DNA from: Acidobacteriota bacterium
Lineage (GTDB): Bacteria > Acidobacteriota > Blastocatellia > Pyrinomonadales > Pyrinomonadaceae
Length of the DNA stretch: 5,225 nucleotides
Direction: 5' to 3'
NCBI GenBank assembly: GCA_019247865.1
Contig: JAFBAJ010000447.1
Location: forward strand, 1-5,225
Shown here: positions 1 through 5,225 of the stretch, piece after piece
Numbering within the stretch: position 1 is the first letter of the stretch
Layout of the letters: the number at the start of each line of letters is the position of its first letter
Notes under the pieces: model-generated
Told to the model about the DNA's origin: nothing
Database searches by the model: none
The model's input: the letters and a program-made list of their open reading frames with translations, nothing else
Made by a program: the position numbers and the translations under genes

Positions 1-1
1 C

Positions 2-403
2 TATTTCTATCATAACCAGAGCAGCGGCACGGGCGCGTTTCTGGGGCTCCATTTACGTTTGCCAGTCGGGGCGCAGTCTGCCAACCGGACGAAAGTCTGT
101 GATGGCAACCCTCAGGCGGGCGTGCCGAGCCGTCCGGCCATCGGCGCGCAGGCCACCATCTTTTTGCCGGATGGCCGCAGGCTGGCGGGTCAGGTGGATG
201 GCGGGAACGGACATTCCGGCAAGCGCAGTCCCGACCTGCACTTCGGCTTGGGCCCTTTGGAAGCGAACCGGAAAATACGCGTGGCTCTGCGTTGGCGTGA
301 CAGAGACGGCGTAGTTCAGGAGACGAACTTAGAGCTGTCGCCGGGATGGCACACAGTGCTGCTCGGCGGCGCGGAGGGAGGGAGCGATGACTGCCGACCA
401 TAA
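2..403 (+). CDS. unbV: UnbV-like enediyne cassette protein, C-terminal part (ASPIC/UnbV domain), 5' end outside window
   Basis: Only the last 133 residues are present; the frame is already open at base 2 and ends at TAA 401-403. The visible part contains an ASPIC/UnbV (CRTAC1-type) domain. The segment AIGAQATIFLPDGRRL is followed by a Gly-rich stretch, then the diagnostic LHFGLG, then a beta-rich tail with VALRW and a final HTVLL strand. Full-length members are usually around 600 residues or more, with FG-GAP/VCBS-type repeats before this domain, so most of the gene lies to the left. The family is conserved in enediyne warhead cassettes but its biochemical role is not firmly established. ASPIC domains also occur in many unrelated exported proteins; the enediyne assignment rests on the unbU and pksE genes directly downstream. 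The region between the LGLHLRLPVG segment and the AIGA motif (about residues 23-45) looks like a variable insertion with one Cys. The 3' end overlaps unbU by 17 bases, suggesting translational coupling. Confidence 0.88.
   Translation, partial: YFYHNQSSGTGAFLGLHLRLPVGAQSANRTKVCDGNPQAGVPSRPAIGAQATIFLPDGRRLAGQVDGGNGHSGKRSPDLHFGLGPLEANRKIRVALRWRDRDGVVQETNLELSPGWHTVLLGGAEGGSDDCRP
373..384 (+). promoter_or_regulatory. Ribosome binding site for unbU
   Basis: A purine run made of three GGAG repeats (GGAGGGAGGGAG) lies inside the end of unbV, just ahead of the ATG at 387. The first GGAGG ends nine bases before the start codon, a normal Shine-Dalgarno distance. It supports ATG 387 as the real start and means unbU can be loaded while unbV is still being translated. 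Confidence 0.7.
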
Positions 404-1322
404 GCGTGAGTTGAACAATCGTCTGGGCGGGTTGCGACGCTTCGCCGTCGCCATCACCGTGCTCAATCTTCTGGGGCATACAGTTTTAGGCTTCGAGCAG
501 TCGTGGCTGCAACCACTGGTCGCGCTGGCGGTCGGCTACAGCACGGAAATCCTGCTCGAACTGGTACAGTCCTGGAGCAAAGGGCGTCGCCCGCAGTTTA
601 TGGGTGGCTCTACAAAGCTGTTGGATTTCCTGCTCCCGGCACATATCTCCGGCCTCGCCGTGGCGATGCTGCTGTATGCGAACGAACGTCTGTGGCCGCT
701 CGCTTTTGCGACGGCGGCGGCCATCGGGTCGAAAGCGATCTTCCGCGCGCCGGTCGGGAAAGGCGAGCGCCATTTCTACAATCCATCCAACTTCGGCATT
801 ACGCTGACGCTGTTGCTCTTCGCGTGGGTCGGCATCGCTCCGCCTTATCATTTTACGGAAAACCTGGATCGGGTCGGCGACTGGCTGCTGCCCGCCATCA
901 TTATCGTGACGGGAACTTTTCTCAACTGGCGGTTCACCAAAAAGCTGCCGCTCATCGCGGCGTGGCTGGGTGGATTCTTCGTGCAGGCTTTGATCCGGAG
1001 CTGGCTCTTTGAGACGCCGCCGGTGGCCGCGTTGCTGCCGATGACGGGCATGGCTTTCATCCTTTACACCTTCTACATGGTGACAGACCCGGCGACCACG
1101 CCGCAGGGCAAACTGGCGCAGGTCTTCTTCGGCGCGGGCGTCGCGGCGACTTACGGGCTGTTGATGGTGTCGCACATCGTCTTCGGGCTCTTCTTTGCGT
1201 TGACGATTGTGTGCACAGTGCGCGGGCTCAGCCTGTACGCGCGTGCGTGGATGGGGCATCGCAGCCGTTCCAAGCTGAGCGCAGGGCAGACGCCTGCGCC
1301 GGTGGTGGCAAGAGGAGCCTGA
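387..1322 (+). CDS. unbU: UnbU-like enediyne cassette membrane protein (RnfD/NqrB-related)
   Basis: Complete 311-residue protein, start ATG 387, stop TGA 1320-1322. It is strongly hydrophobic, with about eight to ten likely membrane segments, at roughly residues 17-36, 41-60, 78-98, 101-118, 134-151, 166-181, 187-208, 214-231 and 245-280. Two stretches recall the RnfD/NqrB family of ion-translocating electron-transport subunits: HFYNPSNFGI (129-138) and MVTDPATTPQGK (231-242). The PAHISGLAVAMLLY segment (84-97) looks characteristic of the enediyne UnbU group, from memory. I see no SGAT-type motif where RnfD/NqrB proteins carry covalent FMN, so the flavin function may be absent. UnbU proteins are conserved in enediyne cassettes and needed for product formation; the reaction or transport step is not settled. 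The Arg/Lys-rich, Pro/Ala-ending tail (about 286-311) is probably cytoplasmic. The gene overlaps unbV by 17 bases and ends three bases before pksE. An ordinary RnfD subunit is the main alternative, but no other rnf gene is present. Confidence 0.92.
   Translation: MTADHKRELNNRLGGLRRFAVAITVLNLLGHTVLGFEQSWLQPLVALAVGYSTEILLELVQSWSKGRRPQFMGGSTKLLDFLLPAHISGLAVAMLLYANERLWPLAFATAAAIGSKAIFRAPVGKGERHFYNPSNFGITLTLLLFAWVGIAPPYHFTENLDRVGDWLLPAIIIVTGTFLNWRFTKKLPLIAAWLGGFFVQALIRSWLFETPPVAALLPMTGMAFILYTFYMVTDPATTPQGKLAQVFFGAGVAATYGLLMVSHIVFGLFFALTIVCTVRGLSLYARAWMGHRSRSKLSAGQTPAPVVARGA
1311..1317 (+). promoter_or_regulatory. Ribosome binding site for pksE
   Basis: AGAGGAG lies in the last codons of unbU, eight bases before the ATG at 1326. 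Its strength and spacing, together with the immediate start of a ketosynthase N-terminus (MSHSIAIVGMACRYP), fix this start for the synthase gene. Confidence 0.7.
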
Positions 1323-1325
1323 GCC

Positions 1326-4300
1326 ATGTCGCATTCGATTGCAATCGTGGGCATGGCGTGCAGATACCCGGACGCGCGTTCGCCCTCAGAGCTGTGGGAG
1401 AACGTGCTCTCTCAGCGGCGCGCGTTCAGACGCATGCCGCCGGAGCGCCTGCGCCTCGAAGACTATTTTTCGACGGATCGTGCGGCCCCGGACTGCTTCT
1501 ATTCGACGGAGGCCGCGCTGATCGAAGGTTACGAATTCGACCGCGTGCGTTTCCGCGTGGCGGGCAGCACCTACCGCACCGCCGATCTGTCGCACTGGCT
1601 CGCGCTCGACGTGGCGGCACAGGCCCTGAGCGACGCAGGGTTCGTGGACGGACAGGAGCTTCCGCTTGAGACGACGGGCGTCTTTCTGGGCAACACGCTG
1701 ACGGGTGAATTCTCAAGAGCGAATGTGTTGCGCCTGCGCTGGCCTTATGTGCGTCGCGTGGTCGAAGCTGCATTGCTTGAGACGGACTTGACGAGTGAGC
1801 AGCGTCTGGCCCTGCTCAGGAATTTAGAGACGGGCTACAAAGCTCCGTTTCCTGACACCGGCGAAGAGTCGCTGGCGGGCGGCCTCTCCAATACGATAGC
1901 CGGGCGCATCTGTAATTACTTCGACCTCAAGGGCGGCGGCTACACAGTGGACGGGGCGTGCTCCTCTTCGCTGCTGGCTGCAGCCCATGCCTGCATGGCG
2001 CTCGCGGCGTGCGATCTGGATGTGGCTCTGGCGGGCGGCGTAGACCTCAGCATGGACCCGTTCGAGTTGGTCGGCTTTGCCAAGACCGGCGCGTTGGCTC
2101 CGGAGATGATGCGCGTGTACGACGCGCTCTCGCAGGGCTTCTGGCCGGGAGAGGGCTGTGGGTTCGTGGTGTTGATGCGTGAGGAGGATGCGCGCGCGCG
2201 CGGGCTACACGTGTACGCGACGATCAAAGGTTGGGGCATCTCCTCGGACGGGCACGGCGGCATCACCCGGCCGGAGGTCGTGGGACAAAGGCTCGCGCTT
2301 GAGCGCGCCTACGCACGCGCGGGCTTCGGCATCGAGACGGTGACATACTTCGAGGGGCATGGCACGGGGACGAGTGTGGGCGACGCGACCGAGCTGCGTG
2401 CGCTCTCAGGCGCTCGCCGCGCGGCCGCCTCGCCAGCTTCCGGCCCGGCCGTCATCGGGTCGCTCAAGGCCAACATCGGTCATACCAAAGCGGCCGCCGG
2501 AGTGGCGGGGCTCATCAAGGCCGTGCTGGCGCTCAAGGCACGCATCCTGCCGCCGACGACCGGATGCGAAGAGCCGCATCCTGAATTGAAAAGTGAAACC
2601 CCGGCCCTGCGCGTGCTCAGGCAGGGCGAGGCGTGGCCGCGCGAGCAGGCCCTGCGTGCGGGCGTCAGCTCGATGGGTTTCGGCGGCATCAACGTGCACC
2701 TCGCGCTGGAAGGAGTACAGCACACATCTCCGGTCGCGCTCAGTTTCCAGGAGCGGATGCTGCTCGCTTCAGCTCAGGATGCCGAGCTGTTTCTGCTCGG
2801 AGCGCGCAGCCGGACCGAGCTGCTAGGGCAGGTCGAACATTTACTGAGCTTCGCTTTCAGGCTTTCGCGTGCCGAGCTCTCAGACCTCGCGGCGCAGCTT
2901 GCAAGAACTCTCGACCGGAGAGAAGTGCGCGCAGCCGTCGTCGCGTCCGCCCCGGCTGAACTGGCCGAACGACTCGCACGACTCAAAGCCCTGCTCACGG
3001 ATGGCGCGGATGCCTGCCTGGATGCGCCGGGCGGACTCTTTTTCAGCTCGACCGTCAAGCCTCAAGCGAAAGCCGTGCGCGTCGGTCTTCTTTTTCCCGG
3101 ACAAGGCTCGCCCTCCAACACGGACGGCGGAGCCTGGCGCAGGCGTTTTGATTTCGTGAGGGACATCTACGCACGCGCAGCTCTCCAACCGGGCGTTAAT
3201 TCGACGGCGACGGTCGTGGCGCAACCGGCCATCGTGACGGCTTCGATGGCCGCGCTGCGTGTCCTCGACAGATTGGACATCACGGCCCGGGCAGCGGTCG
3301 GGCACAGTCTGGGCGAGCTGACCGCGCTGCACTGGGCTGGCGCGCTCAACGAAGAAGCTTTGCTGCGTCTGGCCTGCGTGCGCGGGCGTGCGATGATGGA
3401 AGTCAAGGGTCTTCCGGGCGCGATGGCGTCTATCGCCGCCGGGCGTGATGAAGTAGCTGCGTTGTTGAATGGCGATAAAGCCAACATCGCCGGACTGAAC
3501 TCTCCGGGGCAGACCGTGCTGTCGGGCGAAGTGCAGGCGATAGAAGCTCTCCTGGCGCGTGCGGGCCGGAAAGGTTTGCGCGCGACGCGGCTGCCCGTCT
3601 CACATGCATTTCATTCCCCGCTGGTCGCGGAGGCCGCGCCGGTGCTGGCCGCGCATCTCTCAGGCGAACAGCTACAGCCTCTTGAGCGAACAGTCTTTTC
3701 AACCGTCACGGGCTCGCGTCTACAGCCTGAGACAGACCTCCGCGCACTGCTTTTTCGGCAGATCACTTCGCCTGTGCTCTTCATGGATGCCGTCAATGCG
3801 GCCGAAGCGACGGGCATAGACCTCTGGATAGAAGTGGGGCCGGGGCGTGTGCTCTGCGGGCTGGCGAGCGAGTTCGTCAGCGCGCCTGTGGTCTCAATGG
3901 ATGCCTGCGGGCCTTCGCTGGCCGGACTGTTGCAGACCGCCGGAGCTGCCTTCGTGCTGGGATGCCAGCTCAATCACGCGTTGCTGTTTGAAGGACGCTT
4001 CACGCGTCATCTGGAGCTGGATTGGCAGCCGAAATTTTTCGCCAACCCGTGCGAATCGGCTCCGCTCTCCGAGACTCATGCGGTCGAACAGCATGCCGTT
4101 CAAACTTCGATCAAAGATTCGGAGCTTGAAGAATCGGAAGCTCTTCCTGAATCGTCAATCGAAGCGGACGGCGCGTCTGCGCTCGATGTCATTATGCGTT
4201 TGGTCGCAGCGCGTGCAGAGCTTCCGGCGGAAGCTGTCAAGCCCGATAGCCGTATGCTGAACGATCTGCATTTGAACTCGATCACTGTGGGGCAACTCGT

Positions 4301-5225
4301 CGGAGAGGCTGCGCGGCGTTTAGGACTCCCGCCGCCGCTTTCGCCGACCGATTATGCTGACGCGACGCCCGCCGAGATCGCCGCAGCCCTGAACGGGCAG
4401 GCGCACGACGCGCTCCCTGCGCCGGAGGCGGAAGCGCCGCCGGGTGTTGCGAAGTGGGTCCGACCGTTCACCGTCGAGCTGGTCGAAAAAGCTTTGCGCC
4501 GCCGCGAGCCTCCCGTCGTCAGAGGCTCATGGCGAGTGCTTGCCTCTTCGTCTCATCCGTTGGCGGATTCACTGCGAAGAGCCTTTACAGCTTGCGACGC
4601 GGGAAGAGGCTGCGTGGTCTGTCTCTCGCCCGATTCGGACGAGAGCGAGTTGAGCCTCCTGTTAGAAGGCGCGAGGGAAGTCCTGAGCGCGGGCGAGGAG
4701 ACATGGTTCGTGCTGGTGCAGCAGGACGCGTGCGCGTCTGCGTTCGCACGGACGCTTCATCTCGAAGCGCCGCAAGTCAACACCTGCGTGCTCAAAGTGC
4801 CGTTCGACTGGCCCCGTGCGGCGGAGTGCGTGGTGACCGAGGCTCTGTCCACGCGTGGATATTCCGAAGCTCATTACAGTCAGGACGGACGCCGTTTTGA
4901 GCCTCTCCTGCGGGCGCAGGCCCTCGCGGAAAATTCTGCACGGCTGCCTCTCGACGCGGACGACGTGCTGGTCGTGACCGGCGGCGCGAAGGGCATCACA
5001 GCCGAATGCGCGCTCGCACTGTCGAAGGCCACGGGAGCGCGTCTGGCTTTGATCGGCCGCGCTCAGCCTGCCGCAAACAATGAACTGGCTGAAAGTTTCA
5101 AACGCTTTGAGGATGCCGGAATCGAGTTCAGATATTTTGCAGCAGATGTGACGGAGGCATCTGCCATCACCTCCGTCATGCGAAGGATCGAGTCGGAGCT
5201 GGGCCAGGTGACAGGGATTCTGCAT
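1326..5225 (+). CDS. pksE: Enediyne polyketide synthase PKSE (KS-AT-ACP-KR visible), 3' end outside window
   Basis: An uninterrupted frame of 1300 codons, open at the right edge. PKSEs are usually about 1900-2000 residues, so the rest of KR plus DH and the C-terminal phosphopantetheinyl transferase should follow. KS (about 1-465): Cys212 in VDGACSSS, His345 in EGHGTGT, His386 in NIGHTKAAAG, end motif GFGGIN 451-456. AT (about 585-900): GQGS 592-595, catalytic Ser661 in GHSLGE, Arg686, and HAFH 760-763, the form linked to malonyl-CoA. A Glu/Ser-rich linker (about 905-948) precedes a single ACP (about 950-1030), with Ser985 in LHLNSITVGQL as the likely pantetheine site. KR begins with a structural half (about 1045-1210) and continues with TGGAKGI (1218-1224), LIGR ending at 1245, and Asp1274 in ADVT. 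In known systems this cytosolic enzyme makes a linear polyene by iterative condensation. PUFA-synthase-like enzymes share the domain order but carry tandem ACPs; the single ACP, the ACP motif and the unbV-unbU neighbours favour PKSE. All catalytic residues checked are intact. Confidence 0.95.
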   Translation, partial: MSHSIAIVGMACRYPDARSPSELWENVLSQRRAFRRMPPERLRLEDYFSTDRAAPDCFYSTEAALIEGYEFDRVRFRVAGSTYRTADLSHWLALDVAAQALSDAGFVDGQELPLETTGVFLGNTLTGEFSRANVLRLRWPYVRRVVEAALLETDLTSEQRLALLRNLETGYKAPFPDTGEESLAGGLSNTIAGRICNYFDLKGGGYTVDGACSSSLLAAAHACMALAACDLDVALAGGVDLSMDPFELVGFAKTGALAPEMMRVYDALSQGFWPGEGCGFVVLMREEDARARGLHVYATIKGWGISSDGHGGITRPEVVGQRLALERAYARAGFGIETVTYFEGHGTGTSVGDATELRALSGARRAAASPASGPAVIGSLKANIGHTKAAAGVAGLIKAVLALKARILPPTTGCEEPHPELKSETPALRVLRQGEAWPREQALRAGVSSMGFGGINVHLALEGVQHTSPVALSFQERMLLASAQDAELFLLGARSRTELLGQVEHLLSFAFRLSRAELSDLAAQLARTLDRREVRAAVVASAPAELAERLARLKALLTDGADACLDAPGGLFFSSTVKPQAKAVRVGLLFPGQGSPSNTDGGAWRRRFDFVRDIYARAALQPGVNSTATVVAQPAIVTASMAALRVLDRLDITARAAVGHSLGELTALHWAGALNEEALLRLACVRGRAMMEVKGLPGAMASIAAGRDEVAALLNGDKANIAGLNSPGQTVLSGEVQAIEALLARAGRKGLRATRLPVSHAFHSPLVAEAAPVLAAHLSGEQLQPLERTVFSTVTGSRLQPETDLRALLFRQITSPVLFMDAVNAAEATGIDLWIEVGPGRVLCGLASEFVSAPVVSMDACGPSLAGLLQTAGAAFVLGCQLNHALLFEGRFTRHLELDWQPKFFANPCESAPLSETHAVEQHAVQTSIKDSELEESEALPESSIEADGASALDVIMRLVAARAELPAEAVKPDSRMLNDLHLNSITVGQLVGEAARRLGLPPPLSPTDYADATPAEIAAALNGQAHDALPAPEAEAPPGVAKWVRPFTVELVEKALRRREPPVVRGSWRVLASSSHPLADSLRRAFTACDAGRGCVVCLSPDSDESELSLLLEGAREVLSAGEETWFVLVQQDACASAFARTLHLEAPQVNTCVLKVPFDWPRAAECVVTEALSTRGYSEAHYSQDGRRFEPLLRAQALAENSARLPLDADDVLVVTGGAKGITAECALALSKATGARLALIGRAQPAANNELAESFKRFEDAGIEFRYFAADVTEASAITSVMRRIESELGQVTGILH
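5149..5178. repeat. Perfect 9-bp inverted repeat inside the KR coding region
   Basis: TGACGGAGG at 5149-5157 is the exact reverse complement of CCTCCGTCA at 5170-5178, with a 12-base loop between them. Two further G-T pairs could extend the stem outward. It lies wholly within the KR region of pksE, just after the ADVT motif, and no T-run follows it, so it does not look like a terminator. It may be chance in GC-rich coding DNA. Confidence 0.4.

Noticed and set aside
1323..1325. Possible promoter or terminator between unbU and pksE
   Set aside because: The gap is three bases, with no room for either signal and no hairpin plus T-run at the end of unbU.
486..1334. A 282-codon open frame on the minus strand across unbU
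   Set aside because: Its translation is rich in Arg, Gln, His and Glu, typical of the antisense shadow of a GC-rich gene. It lies wholly opposite a well-supported membrane protein.
1211..1669. A 152-codon plus-strand frame spanning the unbU-pksE junction
   Set aside because: It is out of frame with both genes and Arg/Ala-rich without motifs. Both flanking genes have good ribosome binding sites and family motifs in their own frames.
2181..2202. GAGGAGG next to an ATG, followed by an alternating CG run (about 2190-2202), considered as an internal start or a Z-DNA-type element
   Set aside because: The purine run directly abuts the ATG, too close for initiation, and that ATG is out of frame. 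The CG run simply encodes Ala-Arg-Ala-Arg in the KS domain.
2880..3332. A 150-codon minus-strand frame opposite the AT region
   Set aside because: Low-complexity Arg-rich translation, no motif, and fully covered by the AT domain on the other strand.
4662..5225. A 187-codon minus-strand frame reaching the right edge
   Set aside because: It is opposite the KR region of pksE, whose plus-strand motifs (TGGAKGI, LIGR, ADVT) are clear. The minus-strand product shows no recognisable domain.
1326..5225. Possible frameshift or pseudogene in the synthase
   Set aside because: The frame is continuous from ATG to the edge. All expected KS, AT and ACP catalytic residues and the KR nucleotide-binding motif are present in order with normal spacing.

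Overview
This window carries the core of an enediyne-type polyketide cassette. Three genes are packed head to tail on the plus strand: the end of an unbV-like gene (2-403), a complete unbU-like gene (387-1322), and the first 1300 codons of an enediyne polyketide synthase gene, pksE (from 1326, running off the right edge). Order and content match the conserved warhead cassette UnbL/UnbV/UnbU/PKSE/TebC known from actinomycete enediyne clusters such as C-1027 and calicheamicin. UnbL and the remaining PKSE domains (DH and phosphopantetheinyl transferase) are expected outside the window, as is the TebC thioesterase, but none can be seen here.

Layout: the unbV end carries the C-terminal ASPIC/UnbV domain. 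Its last codons overlap the start of unbU by 17 bases. unbU encodes a 311-residue polytopic membrane protein resembling the RnfD/NqrB family. Only three bases separate its stop from the ATG of pksE. The pksE frame stays open to the window edge and shows, in order, KS (Cys212, His345, His386), AT (Ser661, His763), a single ACP (Ser985) and a KR whose nucleotide-binding motif begins at Thr1218. There is no intergenic space for a promoter or terminator, so the three genes are presumably one transcript started upstream.

How the genes work together: in studied systems PKSE iteratively condenses malonyl units on its own ACP to make a linear polyene, which the TebC thioesterase releases. UnbU, UnbV and UnbL are conserved accessory proteins needed for enediyne formation, with poorly defined biochemistry.

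Organism: the DNA is GC-rich but not at Streptomyces level. Four sampled 60-base lines contain 29 to 44 G+C. The three genes contain at least seven TTA leucine codons and many other A/T-ending codons. This suggests a non-streptomycete, possibly non-actinomycete host (an Acidobacteriota-like soil bacterium is one guess), but the sequence alone does not settle it.
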